Source: Sarcomyxa edulis
Lineage: Eukaryota > Basidiomycota > Agaricomycetes > Agaricales > Mycenaceae
Direction of reading: 5' to 3'
NCBI GenBank assembly: GCA_009761415.1
Contig: QUOL01000012.1
Location: 449,001 to 513,000 of the forward strand
Length of the DNA: 64,000 nucleotides
Shown: positions 11,462-23,553 of the stretch, in pieces
How the letters are laid out: each line of letters begins with the position of its first letter
Position numbering within the stretch: the first letter of the stretch is position 1
Made by a program: the position numbers and the translations under genes
Notes under the pieces: model-generated
What the model saw: the letters and a program-made list of their open reading frames with translations, nothing else
Database searches by the model: none
Told to the model about the DNA's origin: nothing

Positions 11462-13731
11462 TCATACCATCTTCTCATTCAAATGGTCTGAGTGCGTTGA
11501 TGTCCGATGAGAGCCTTCCACCATCTCTGGTTGAGCAGTAGGAGCAGCAACATCTTCGTCAATCGCGTCGTCTTGGGCAGCGCCTTCTTCGAAAGCGGCT
11601 TTGTGTTTCTCGAAATGGGCACCGTGGTGTCTTTTCAGTGGACAAGATGAGCATGAAAGAAAGCTACAGGCGACAACGAAGCTCCACTCACTCTGGTCCA
11701 ATAATCGTGATGAATAGCACGAATGCAGCAACTACACCGATCAGGATCCCTTGGACCTGATAAACAGAGGAGTTGAGTTGGAGTAGACCAACTAAAAGCT
11801 AGTGACAACATACAGTAGCGTAATCAGCAACGACAGTTGGAACGCCGTTCTTGATGATAGTAGTCTTGAGGTTATCGCCACCAGCTAGATAGCGCGTCAG
11901 CAAGTCGGCTGATGCGTATGAAACTAGCTTCACTTACTGGCTTCGATCTGCGCCGATGCAGACGAGACCATCTTTGAAAAGCATGGATGAGCCTTATTTC
12001 AATCTAGGGAGACAAACAAACGTACGTTTCCGACTTGGTAAGCTACACCTGGGAACGTTGCTCGGAAGGCAGGTGGAGACATCTCGGATAGTTGGATTGG
12101 GATCTAATGTGAAGGACGGATATGAGCCGGTCGGTGAATGCAATAGTGCTTTGTGAAACTCACGACACCCCAAGCGCCCTGGACACCGAATTGGATACAG
12201 AACGCACCAGCAGCAAGACCGGAGAACGTAGACGGGATGATCCATACGGGAATGAACACTACAGAAATGATGTCGGGCGTCAATTATGCCACGAGGGATA
12301 CTACTAGAGCCGAGCCGTACCTCCGATGAGCAATACAAAGATACTAGATGATTCTTCAGCCGGTTTTCAATAAGAACATAGCGCAAGCACTCACACTATC
12401 GTCAGACGACGTCCAATGTACTGACTGACCCAGCCAGCTACAATTCCGCCGCTGAAATGTTACGTTAGCTTTGTTGCGGTGTACTTCTTAACGTGAGATG
12501 CACGTACGCGATGGCACCCTAAAAGAATGAGTGAGGTTAATTGAATGATCCAAAAGACAAGTGTAGACACCTACACAGTTCCCAATAATCGTAGCGACCG
12601 TAGCATCGTGAGGAGTGAAATTCTTGGTGGTCTGAAGATATGTGGGATACAGATCTTGCGAGCCATGCGATAAAAAGTTGAAACCTAGCATGCGACGTTA
12701 GTGATAAGGATCATACTTGCAAGGAGGAGATCATACCGGTCATTAGAAGAACGGCATAGATACACAACAGCCAGTGATGCTTCAGCATTTCTTTTGTTTC
12801 TTTTAAGAAAATCTTTGTCTTTGTCTTCGCACTGATCCCGCTCGTCAGGTTTTTGGCACGAAGGAATACCTAAAGCATCCGGTGAGAAGCTGGCGAAGGA
12901 CCAGTTAGCACGATAGTACGGACCTCACTCTCTGGCACGATAGCTCTCAGTACGGCAGCGAAGGCCGAGATACCAGCTGCCGTCCAGAAGAGAGCCCTCC
13001 ATGATTGCGGCACCTCCGGGACGAGAGTGAGATTTATCACGGCGGCCAATAGGTACCCGACAGCGTAGCCTTGCTGAAGTATACCACTGGCCAGACCTCG
13101 CACTTCCACGGGTAGATTCTCCAATGAGGTGGCAACGGCGAGTCCCCAGATTCCGCCCATGGCGATACCGAAAAGGGAACGCACGGCAAGGAACTGCCTG
13201 AACGTTTGTACAAATCCGGCACCCAGCTGCAGAACCGAGATAAGGAGTAGATTGAACACAAGAGGCCATTTTCGTCCAAATCGGTCAGAGAAGACACCAA
13301 ACAGGACCTATAAGTAGAACTTCTTAGTAACGAGAGACGGCTTCAAAAATGAGTAGAAGATCGCGTACTGCGCCCACAGATCGGAATAAGAGAGTGAGGG
13401 TGATGGCAGTAGTCTACAAGCTTCATGTGAATTCGTGACGGTGGAAAGGTGGGGTGGGTACATACGATGTGGTGGGTATCTTTGTGAAACTGATCCTGTA
13501 AATTCGTGACACTGAGGGAAACGGAAAAAAAGTCGATGGCGTCCACGGTCCAAGCAAGCCAACTGGGGGGACTGATTAGCAAATTGGTAGTGATGGCGGG
13601 GAATGCGCTCACCCGACAAAAAATTGAGCCCATTGCTGCCATTTCAACTCCAAAATGACACCCCAGAGAGGCCTAGCTGCTGCACGAACTTCACGGCGGG
13701 GAACGAGATTGCGCAGAAAGTAGGGAGCCAT
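11462..13731 (-). CDS. JEN1-type monocarboxylate/H+ symporter (MFS)
   Basis: Twelve-helix plasma-membrane transporter of the major facilitator superfamily, for uptake of lactate, pyruvate or related carboxylates. The start is the ATG at 13729-13731, giving MAPYFLRNLVPRREVRAAARPLWGV. The first helix follows a short intron: GWLAWTVDAIDFFSVSLSV, the typical JEN1 opening. The family signature N-x2-S-H-x-S-Q-D-x3-T is present as NFLSHGSQDLYPT (12641-12679). The LAVRSLFGIAMGGIWGLAVATSLENLPVEVRGLASGILQQGYAVGYLLA segment is the MFS motif around helices 4-5. The gene is cut into about ten exons by short introns. The C-terminal cytosolic tail (HHGAHFEKHKAAFEEGAAQDD...) is acidic and ends NEKMV. Its likely job is carbon uptake during plant-polymer decay, consistent with but not proved by neighbours. 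Confidence 0.88.
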
Positions 13732-14320
13732 GGGGAAGGGAGTGCAACATATTTTAGCTTGCTCTCGTACTTATACCTGCCAGAATAATGCCGGAGTATT
13801 TTAAGAACGGATGGTATCCCCACTTCGGCAATCTCAGGACTATCAGCTTGATCCATGCGAAATCTCCCATCAAATATGCATCGACCCCATGCCAATATAC
13901 TTGCCGCCCTTGAATCCCACTCACATGAGACACAATATTATGCAAAACCTCCCCTTTGAGCAATCTGTTCGAGTTGTACTTAATCGCAAGGGTCATGAAC
14001 ATGGTCCGGAAGTCTCAATGGAAGTCTACATAGTGATGCGCGTCAGTCAGGAACGAGTCAGACTCCTCGCCTGACCATCCGAACCTTTTCACAGTACTGG
14101 ATATATTAAGAGCTGTACATACTTTTAATCCCACATTCGACACACAAGGCGGAGACGGGGAGGGACGATTCGGAGGATGCAGAACTTACATTCAACCGAA
14201 ATCGATCCAGAAATGTAGCCGATGAAACGCGAGGAGGACCAATTCATCCGCGCCCGTGGGGTACCCCACATGCCGACATATCTGATCATGAATAGTCCGA
14301 TCTGTCGCTCTGCGGGGTTA
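13732..14320. other. Intergenic region, NAT10 3' end to JEN1-like promoter
   Basis: A 589-bp gap between two minus-strand genes. It should include the promoter of the transporter. Short open frames on both strands have no family match and no splice-consistent extension. Confidence 0.45.
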
Positions 14321-17300
14321 TCACTGTTTCGCCTTTTTGCCTCTCCTCGTCACCTTCTTGTCCTTTGCATTGTCCTTGGCGTCAAACTGGTCCGCCTTTC
14401 TTTTCTGCCCAGCAGCGGGCGCAGTCGCTTTTACGCTCACTACAGTCGCCTTTCCGCCCCCTTTGGCCAAGTTCGCGACTTGCGCTTCCGCAACGGACCA
14501 ATCTGCCGATGCCTCGTCGATAGCATATCTAAATTTACCACGTTAGTTATTTAATGATCGACATCCTGGAGAAAATTCACAACGCGAGTCTCATACAGTG
14601 TATGGAAGTACTCACTTCTTAAGATCCAGAGAATCAATCATCTCTCTCTGTTTCTCCCGCATCGCGCTTGTGACTTTATCCCCAGCCTCGTTCAATTCAT
14701 CCTCCAAAGTGATCTCGACGGGTTTCCAGTTTGTCATGGCCGTGTCCCCATCGGCACCCACACGGGACGACGCCGCCAATGAAGGATCTGGCAATTGTGC
14801 CGAGATGGCCGCTTTTTGGATATCCACTAAGCGCTTGCTGATTTTTCTCATTGTTTTGACGAAGAGAGCAAGAGCTTGTGACACAGGAATCTGGAGTTCC
14901 GTCTGTGCCGTATATTTGATTTAGCGCGGTCAATGAGCGGAAGTAAAGATGTCTACTCACCTCGACTTCTTCGATGGCTTTACGCTGCAGACCCAGAGCC
15001 AGAAGAATTGAGCTCTGTACAGCGCTCAATCTGACCTCATCACCGAGTCGCTTCTCGAAGAAAAGAGAAGCAATGGTAGGGAGTAGGTCGAGGACAACAT
15101 GGTAGTCCAGCATGTTGTTGGCATATGATTCCAGACGTTTCAAATCGAACGGAGAGAGCAAAATTGATAGTTCTGCCGATCCCAATTCTAGGCGAACATC
15201 GGTCACATTGAGTAACAACACAATATTTTGATTCTGATTTGACATACCTTTGGTCGTATCTTCGTCTAATTTCTTTACGCCGGTATTCGCAGCCTCTAGC
15301 ACGCTCAAAGCTGTAACGCTTCCGAATTCACGGAATTTGAAAGACAGTAATGCGAGGAACCGTCTGCGGAAATCTAATAGAGCCGTACAGTAAGACACGA
15401 AAAGCGAGAGACCGACAGCGTTACGCACCTTTTGCAAATTCACCTATCCACTGAAGCTCACTGTTGACAGAACTGTTCAAGCCTCGAACCATCAAGCAAG
15501 TATGTTCGCCAGTGATATCACTTGTTGTCTGGCGTACGTAGAGCGGGACATACCCTGCTCTCTTCCAGAACCTTCGAGATGACGGATTAGTGATCGATGG
15601 GATAGCAGAGACGAGATCAGGATATACCTAAGTAGCTGGGGTGTAAGTCCATATGAGACGCCCAGGTAATCCAGGGCTTCGGGTTTGCGCTCGGTCAAGC
15701 GTTGCAATAATGGGGGCATGGCGGTTGGTGCGCGGATGCTGAGGTTATCGTGGAGTAGGTCCGTCGACTAGGTAGCACGATGAGCATATTGAAGGAGAAA
15801 TGAACAAGGTACATACAGGATCGATGACTGTAGCATCAGGGTATGATGGTTCCGGTCGAGAAGCTTCGTCAACATTGAGATACTCCCCGCTGTAAAATGA
15901 ATTCAGGGCTTGCAGTGCACGCGCTCCATAGCCCATCTATACCCGGCAATCATCAGCTATAAGGATTTCGAAGATAATGACGGATCTGCTGATCTCACAT
16001 TAGCATAATCGGGATGGGTGGCGATCCTCACGACCCGAGCCCCAGAAAGTAGGGCGAATTTGCTCTCCTGGAACTGCTGCGACACCAACCAAGGTATCAA
16101 GTCTCCTCCCGTCCGTAAACCCCTACTCAACCCGTCCATGATCGCCTGTTTGCTGATATTCCCTTCCAACGCCACCTGCAATACTACGAGTGGTTCTGGG
16201 AGATGACTTTCATCGTCCTTGATCGGAGGTAATAGCACAAATAGATGATGCGCGGGTGCATCAGACAATAACTGCAAGTCGTTCGGTTGATTCTTGTAAT
16301 GGCTTGCTACGTACAATGCCATCATACGCTGCAGGAATACCTCGGAGGCGGGATGATAACTGAATAGAGTGTCTCTGCTGACGTAGAACAGTTCACAGGT
16401 GGAGGGATGGGGACATCCTTGATGGCTTGCTTTGGGAATGATAGTGGCGTCCAAGCAGAGTAAGCTGTTCAGCCACTTCTCGATTTTATCGCCCGAGGAG
16501 TAACGGATGGGGGTCTCGAGCTTGATTTCACGAAGAGTACGGGCTTTGGGTGCTGCTTTCATAGTAGGTTTCTTGGAAGAGGATGTCGTTGCGGCAGCGG
16601 AATCGTCAGTTGTTGATACATCTTTCGTGAGAGACGGACGAGTGCTTTCCCGCAGCTGCTGAAGGAGTTTGAGGGAGAGGGAACGACCGGTTCCTTCGTA
16701 GCCGTTGATGGTGGAGGCCATGAATACAAGATAAGGGCCGATCAGATTTCGGACTAGGGGAAGAGGGATGGCAGCAGCTTCATCAATGATGACGAGTTCG
16801 GCTTGACCCAAGACATGAGCGTCTTGAGGTTGTATATACTATTCGAGACGTCAGAGGCAGGATCACCAGCATTTAACATCAGATACGTACCTGGATCGTT
16901 TGTCGATGCTCTCTGAAGACATTAACACGCACAATCGCCTTGTTGAACTCGGGATTCGTGCTTTGGGCAATATCGTAATCCAGATGTTCTTCATACCCTA
17001 GCACGTCCATCCCTTTGAAGATGAATTCGAACAACGTCTTCAAATTCTCGGGGCTTGGACTGGTCACAAATATATTCGAATATCCGTGTGCAAGCGCAGC
17101 AGCGATAGCAAGTCCCAATGCAGCGGATTTACCTCGGCCACGAGCTGCAGTGAGAGCTACCGTAGATGATAGAGTCTTGTCGGCGATCGCGTCAACAAAC
17201 GTGAGTACAGCTTGAGCTTGGTCGATCGTCTTGGCCAATTTCACGAGGTCCCCGATAGGTTTGGTATCCGCGAGGGTCTCTTTCAGGTCCTTCAGCTCCA

Positions 17301-18150
17301 ACTCGGCCTTGCCCTTTCCTTTACCCTCAAAATCGTCTTCCAGTGGAGCGATGTCCTTTCCTCGGGATATAGGCAAGACATTGAGTTCGTCATCAAGAAC
17401 TAGACAGTCCGCGCATGAGCCAAGGGAAAGGATAAATCGTTCGTTGAAGCGAGCGACTACTGAGTCGTGAGATGATGTTCGGTACCGGGCGTGGACGTCC
17501 ATAGTCATGGTATAGAGCTGTTTAAGAGATGTCATAGTCTTCAGCAGAAGTACAACCAGCCCGCCTCCCTCCACCGTTTCGATTGTTCGAGCGAGTAGAT
17601 TCGGAGTAATGGCCTCGAAATCTTGTAGTACACACATTCCGAATGTATTTCCGAGGATCTTTTCCGATTCCTTGTAGTATCTAGATGATCTGGTCAGTCA
17701 GAAACTATGTCGGAGAGATTAGGACATACGTGTAGCGGATGTCAGTGACAGTTACGAATATCTCGAATGGATTCTGTTCGTTGGGTTCGCGTATTCCTCG
17801 CTTGACATCTCGTTTGATTTTGGCTTCTCTCTTTTTGCGATGACTAGCGTGAAGGATCAGTACGCAACGAGAGCCCTGGACTATCAAAGCGCACCTGGTG
17901 AACCCCAAATCCTTTTTATAACACCAGAGAACAGAAGGTCGGGCAGATACCCTGGCTTGCGACAGCAAGAAATGCAGATTGACGATCTGGAATTGTCGAG
18001 TCAAGTCAGTAACCTGAACCAGTCGGAATAGCCGATTCAACGAACCTGATCTCTCCCTTTATCACCAACTAGCACTATGAAAGACCTATGATTTTTCTTG
18101 ACATTATTATTTATGAGGATTGGTATGCGAGGATCTAGTTGTTTTCGCAT
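14321..18150 (-). CDS. KRE33: RNA cytidine acetyltransferase (NAT10/Kre33 family)
   Basis: Nucleolar enzyme that makes N4-acetylcytidine in 18S rRNA and tRNAs and is needed for small-subunit biogenesis. The start at 18150 gives MRKQLDPRIPILINNNVKKNHRS...VLVGDKGRDQ, matching the family N-terminus, and ARPSVLWCYKKDLGF follows. The RecA-like helicase core has Walker A ARGRGKSAALGL (about 17110-17150) and Walker B VIIDEAAAIP (about 16785). The GNAT domain has ALLSGARVVRIATHPDY and the acetyl-CoA loop MGYGARALQAL. The tRNA-binding C-terminal region includes LPTIASLFFEKRLGDEVRLSAVQSSILLALGLQ. The protein ends in a Lys/Arg-rich tail (DKKVTRRGKKAKQ), expected for nucleolar retention. Introns are short and all exons stay open. 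It is divergent from the Artemis-like gene. Confidence 0.95.
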
Positions 18151-18413
18151 TGAAGTTTCGGGGGGATGTGAGCAATCTAGTATTGATATGGCAAGCACTG
18201 TTCAGGAAGTGCCAGGAAGAAGGAGATATCGTTAGAGAAACACAGGGCAGGGCAGGGCAGACTTGAGGAGCTCGAAGGATGTGATCGAGATCTGCAAATT
18301 TTGGTTGTGTCACACGACGTGATGGTATATGTCACGCCTTGCCTGACTCTCCCATCATCTGCATCGTGAGGCCAGCCAGGTAGACCCGCAATTGTACTCG
18401 TTTCTCGGCTGGA
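18151..18413. promoter_or_regulatory. Shared divergent promoter region, NAT10 and Artemis-like genes
   Basis: 263 bp separate the two opposite ATG codons, so both promoters must lie here or overlap the genes. A short direct repeat (cagggcagggcagggcag, about 18242-18260) is visible. I recognise no specific factor site. Confidence 0.5.
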
Positions 18414-21324
18414 ATGCCAACTGGGACACCCTACAATTCGTTCGTTCTTCCATACAGAATTAAAGTCGACGATTTTGCAACACCGGTCAACCAGCAGTCG
18501 GCACCAGTGCTTCACCTGCTCAGTCACACACACTCGGACCATATCAATGGGTTGTCTGCAAAATCATTTGGATATCAAGTTATCTGCTCATACGATGCCA
18601 AAGAAATGCTATTGAGACATGAAGTCTACGGTGAGAGAGCTCTGCATGAAATGGACTTGAGAGCAGAGAAGACACGGACGTTCTCACACCTCAAGATCGA
18701 TCCTTTGCTGCAACCTGACGGGACAACTTGGTATTCTGGGTCAAGAGATCTCCTAGTAAGTCGAGAGCAACATGCTCGGTCTTGCGCTGATGGCTTTATA
18801 GAAAGCCCTTCCTCTGGAAATTCCGACTCGTTTCGAACTCTTCGATGGCGAGTCAGTGACCATAACACTGTTCGACGCTAACCACTGTCCTGGAGCTGTC
18901 ATGTACGAACTACACATCATTTTGCTCCCCCATCCAGCTAATAATGATAATAGGTTCTTGATTGACGGCGATAAAGGCACAGTTCTCCATACGGGGGACT
19001 TTCGAGCAGAGCCGTGCTTCCTAGACAGATTACTTCGCAACCCCTTGTTGAAGCCTTATCTTGCAGCATCTGCAGACCCGCACTCCAGAGTACGAAAAAC
19101 ATTGGAAGCTATCTATCTCGACACAGCGTGTGTTCTCTCATCCTTAGTCATTCCTACAAAGGTACCTCATCTCAGGCTATCTACTTTCACTGTGTAGTCA
19201 CTTCTGATCTCTATCGTCTATGTAGGAGCGCGCCGCGTCAGGACTGGTGGAACTTCTCCGATTGTTTCCACAGTCGACCCACTTCTTCATAAACTCGTGG
19301 ACATGGGGATACGAAGACATTCTCAAAGCAATTTCTCGTGCTTTTCAAACCAAGGTCCCGCATCATCCTTATCTCGTCCTTCGATGACCGTCCTGATATT
19401 CTTTCCAGATTCACGCAGACCGATACAAATATTCCATATACACCCACATCTCTGACCCGATCCTTCGTTTCATATTTACCCGCGACCCGGCCACCACTCG
19501 TTTTCACGCTTGTGAGAGATTTCAACGCTGCGACCATGTACAAGTGGACGACTACACAGTCGAGGAACCGGTCAGCCGGATGGGAAAGAAGGTCGTATAT
19601 GTGAATCCAGTGAACATGGGAAGCGATAGTTGGGAGTTGTATATCACGGAAACAAGGCGGAGATTGGAGAGAGGCGAAGTCGTTAAAAATCTGGTGCGTC
19701 AGTATATCCGTTCATTATAGCATAGTATCTTACTTGTGAGCTTCAGCTCGTCCCACTTTCACGTCATTCGACTCTTCCGGAGCTCCAATCTTTCGTCAGG
19801 CTGTTTCAGCCTCGTCAAGTTGTCCCCAATACACTTATTCCCAACTTCTATGGGATAGATTGGGCCTGCATGAAGGGCATGTTTGCTGATTGTCTCTCTC
19901 GAGAATCTCTCTTCATTACCGACGACGTGTCTCTTAATCCTGACTGTATCAAGGCTGAATTGCTCCTGGAGCCGAAATTGGGAGATGAAGATATAGACGT
20001 TGCACTGAAGAACCTTGTCGGGGATGGAGCAATTGACGTTGCAGAACGATGGGCAGACAACGGCAGGATGAGAAAGAAGCTGAAGATCGCTAGGCGGTGG
20101 CTGACTGGGAAGACAAGAGCTCTGGTCGATGAGCTGTTGGGTTTCAGTGACGACGAAGAGCACAACATCCTTTCATCGCCAGCGACAGGCGGTCCAATCT
20201 TGAATCGCAACGATCCTGGCTACAGTGACGATGATACGAATTTCGGAGGGAGCGATGACGAGAGAGGGAGAACAGCTCATATATTGTTCTCTGGATTAGC
20301 AGGAATCTCGCACGAAGAAATGCAACTTTCCTCATCACATCCACGGGCTACAAACTTAGATATGGAAGTCGATGTCGAACAGCCTGGTTTGAAAGTGGTT
20401 GAACCGACATCACCCTCATTGAAGCGTCCTCGGAATCGGCTGACGCCTGAGTCCTCTCCTGTCCGCCAATTCCCTATCAAGAAGCAGAACAAAGGCAAAA
20501 ACCGAGCACTCCCTCATACCTCAGCGTCTCCGAAGCAATTCCACCACTCAAGAACGCCATCTTTCTCTATCCCTGTCGCATCTTCGTCCAAGCCGAGTGG
20601 TATCGTAGGCTCAGCGTGGGTTCCTCGTGTCGACAAGATACGGAGTCTAAAGCCTGTCGTTCCACTGCTGACGGACGTCAACAACCTACTTCCTGGAACT
20701 ACAGATATACCGAGTGAGGATCAACTCCCAATGCAAGCTGTCAAGAAACGGAAGATTGACGCATCTACTTTTACCTCGGTGTTTCCTCCTACCGGAACTT
20801 CAACTCTTTCGCATAAAATTCCTGGGCAAGGCGAGAACATCGACGTCGTCAAAGCACGTACAGTCCCGCTGGCTGCAAATAAGCTCCTGCCGGATGGCTC
20901 GAATCAAGGTCCGGGATCGACTAGAGTTCATACCTCCAAGGCTGTTCTGACTTCTCCGTCAATGAAACGTCCGCGCTCAAGGCGGGATCCGGGAGTGCAA
21001 TCGCAGCGACAGAAGATTGCTTCGCGCTTGATTCGAGCTCGGCCTGACCTAGCAACTGCGGGAGCTCACGCGAGACAGAACGTTCAAACCACAGCGGCGA
21101 AGCGTGATGCGGTGATTCCCAGCAAATCGCATCCCGAACCTTCGACTGTTCAACATGACCAGAAAGAGGTACGCTCATTTGAAACTGTGCATGAGGATGG
21201 TGATGAACTGGACTGGGACCGCAGTAGGGAGTTGGCTGAGATGATCAGTGTGGAGGTGATCAATGGTCGGAAAGTTGTTTTACCTCGCTTGATGTGCTTG
21301 GAGGGTCAGAGTTTGGGATCTTGA
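18414..21324 (+). CDS. Artemis/SNM1-like metallo-beta-lactamase DNA nuclease
   Basis: Nuclear beta-CASP nuclease that trims DNA ends or hairpins in double-strand-break or crosslink repair. Residues 38-43 are HTHSDH, the metal site. Later motifs, after short introns, are LFDANHCPGAVMFLI and VLHTGDFRAEP, then YLDTAC. The beta-CASP part includes THFFINSWTWGYEDILKAI and IHADRYKYS. The DRMBL-like region is VVYVNPVNMGSDSWELYI followed by LVPLSRHSTLPELQSFVRLFQPRQVVPN. A long Ser/Pro-rich tail of several hundred residues, lacking obvious domains, follows in one exon (from about 19745). The protein starts at the catalytic domain, with no zinc-finger extension, which favours Artemis over Pso2/SNM1A. 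The sequence of its 3' end recurs in decayed form at 22980-23475. Confidence 0.88.
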
Positions 21325-21779
21325 TGCTCTCTGTTTTTCGATTGTTGTTCGTGTCTGTTAAATTATTTCTAACTTATAGAATGTTTCCGTTGTACGATCA
21401 GGCTACCAATGATTATGGTTTTTAAACTGTGATATCAAGAACAGCTTGCTAGTGTTATCCATGGGAGTCACGGTATCGAGCTCGTCTGCCTACTTCCTCT
21501 CGTTTCGCCTCCATGTTTCTGCTAATCAATCGAGCACGGAGATAGCACCATCTATCTTCATAACTCTTGACGTTTTCACCCTCATCTGATAGCACTCTTA
21601 TGAAGCAACACGCGAGGCAGCTTTGGATCCCAGGGCGGGGAATCATGACAGCAATCTGGCAACACGGTCGGGGAGCAGTTCTAATCTCTTGTGCAATTTT
21701 TGAGAAACATGACTAGTACTATGAAGTGCAAGTACCGGAACGATACAGGAGTATATATCATATATGTGATGAGAAAGAA
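21325..21779. other. Intergenic region, Artemis-like 3' end to TDP2-like gene
   Basis: A 455-bp gap. The first 120 bp are the 3' flank of the nuclease gene and belong to the segment repeated downstream. The rest should hold the promoter of the next gene. No other gene is seen. Confidence 0.5.
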
Positions 21780-22784
21780 ATGGCAGGATCCGAACGCTCT
21801 TTGGAAATTCGAAATCTCTCATCGATCATGCTGGCTCGACTCTTGCAGCAGCGTGCTCTCTCCGCCTTCAAGCAATCCAACCGATTGTGGGCACCAGTGT
21901 CTTCAAGATGCACACCGAGTCAACTGACACAGCAGCTTGCTCTTCCATCCCGAGTTTCTCTCATAACACAGAACTTGGATGCCTTCTCGTCACGTCCCGT
22001 CGCACGAGCCAAATTACTCCTCGGTAGTTTGCTCGAGGAGTTCGAACGTCCTGACATTATCTTTCTCCAAGAAGTCACGTCCGACGTCCGCGCCTCTATC
22101 CTAGCTAATCCGAAAGTTCGCGAAGCCTTCCTGGTGACAGACGCCGAGGACCAGACGTCGTTCGAAGGAGTACCTTTTGCGAACATGACGTTGCTGTCTA
22201 GAAAACGTTTTGCCTTCGACTTGGGGTCCCAGCAGGAGGAGAATGGGGTTGAGCAAGGTGAGAAGTTCTTCCTTGGTCCCGTTTTCCGCGTCAAACTCCC
22301 CAGCAAGTATGGGAGGTGTGCGCTTTCCGTGGACATTATCTCCCCAACTGTCCCAACCCAAAGGTGTCGTCTCATCAACGTTCATCTCGATTCTCTTGGG
22401 GACACGCTTCCTTACCGTACCGAGCAGATGGAGATTCTTGCCAACCTCCTGTGCGAGTCTAGATGCGGTAGTGGACTGATCGCGGGAGACTTCAACGCCA
22501 TCAGCCTCGAGGATCATGCTCTACTCGACAAGAACGGACTGGTGGATGCATGGGTTGCGTTGCATGGACAGAAGGGCCTTGATGGATCTACGTGGGGAGT
22601 GAACGTGCAACGACATGCCAAACTGGGTCCCAAAAGGTTGGACAAGGTTGCAACTTTGGGCGTAGAGGCGAAGGACATGGAGATCCTTCACCCTGTTCTG
22701 TGCGAGGTGCCCAAGCCCGGCCAAGATTCTGAATACATCTATTGCAGTGATCACTGCGGCTTAAGAATTGTCTTTACCGTCTGA
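21780..22784 (+). CDS. Endonuclease/exonuclease/phosphatase-family enzyme, TDP2-like
   Basis: Metal-dependent phosphodiesterase with the DNase I/TDP2 fold; TDP2 removes topoisomerase II remnants from 5' DNA ends. It is one exon, 334 residues from the ATG at 21780. The four family motifs are visible in order: LITQNLDAF (motif 1), IIFLQEV (motif 2, catalytic Glu), LIAGDFNAI (motif 3, catalytic Asp) and CSDHCGLRI (motif 4, catalytic His). A second in-frame ATG at 21828 gives an N-terminus MLARLLQQRALSAFKQSNRLW that is Arg-rich and free of acidic residues, resembling a mitochondrial presequence, so that start or dual targeting is possible. The EEP superfamily is certain. TDP2-like is an inference from motif spacing. 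It lies in the same orientation just after a DNA-end nuclease. Confidence 0.8.
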   Translation: MAGSERSLEIRNLSSIMLARLLQQRALSAFKQSNRLWAPVSSRCTPSQLTQQLALPSRVSLITQNLDAFSSRPVARAKLLLGSLLEEFERPDIIFLQEVTSDVRASILANPKVREAFLVTDAEDQTSFEGVPFANMTLLSRKRFAFDLGSQQEENGVEQGEKFFLGPVFRVKLPSKYGRCALSVDIISPTVPTQRCRLINVHLDSLGDTLPYRTEQMEILANLLCESRCGSGLIAGDFNAISLEDHALLDKNGLVDAWVALHGQKGLDGSTWGVNVQRHAKLGPKRLDKVATLGVEAKDMEILHPVLCEVPKPGQDSEYIYCSDHCGLRIVFTV

Positions 22785-22979
22785 GTACTATCGAGTACGT
22801 TTGGACCTATCTCGACGACCATCTAAGAGTAGTAAGTGGACCCTTTTTATTTATTGCATGCTCTGACTATTACTCTGTCTATGCTAGTATTGGATCTGTT
22901 TGCGTTGTAGTTCTCCACTAGTGACATGTTCTGGTAAACCGGGAAAGCAGACATCACGCCGGTGGCTTAGGGATCGAAC
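22785..22979. other. 3' flank of the TDP2-like gene
   Basis: Short AT-rich stretch after the stop codon, ending where similarity to the nuclease tail begins. No gene seen. Confidence 0.4.
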
Positions 22980-23475
22980 AGCAAGCCTTGAGGGCTCTGG
23001 ATGCTAAATCAGGCCTCAGAATCGACTACGGCTCCTGCCTCCGAAGCTGTTCCGTCGATGTAGCGTCCCCCAACCAGCTCAAGGCGGGTCTGGCAGTGCA
23101 ACTGCAACTGCACAAGATCGCTTCGCGCTCGAATCCAGCTATGTCTGACAGGTGAACGCAGACACGACACGAAAGAGGTACGCTCGTTTGAGACTCAGGA
23201 TGGTGATGGTCTGGAAATGTTCATTGGAGGTTGTAACTGGTCAGAAACTCGTCTTACCTTGTTGTCCTCGGAGAGCCAAAGTCTATGATTTGGGATTGTG
23301 ATGCTTGCAGTTTTTTGACTGTTGTCCGTGTCTGTCAAATTCTCTCTCTAACTTAAAAAATTTCTTCGTTGTATGACTAGGCTCTCGAAGATTATCGTGT
23401 AATCCATGCATAATCTGCGGCCATGATATCTGCTCATCTGACCAACCACGCAAGAAGCTGACTGATGTTATCGAT
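22980..23475 (+). pseudogene. Decayed duplicate of the 3' end of the Artemis-like gene
   Basis: This stretch aligns by eye, in the same orientation, with about 20876-21460, the last coding part and 3' flank of the Artemis-like gene. Shared stretches include ctcaaggcggg, agatt/agatc-gcttcgcgct, aaagaggtacgctc, ggatggtgatg, and, past the stop codon, tgttcgtgtctgt/tgtccgtgtctgt, ctaactta and gtgttatc/atgttatc. The copy has deletions (about 70-100 bp of coding sequence missing near 23130) and many substitutions, and no open frame remains. The intervening TDP2-like gene was not part of the copy. It is therefore a partial dispersed duplication, not an exon of either neighbour. Confidence 0.82.
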
Positions 23476-23553
23476 CGACCCCCTTACAATTCGGAACCTA
23501 CTCTATCCCATATAAACCACCGTTGTCAATGATCAAAAACATACACAATAATT

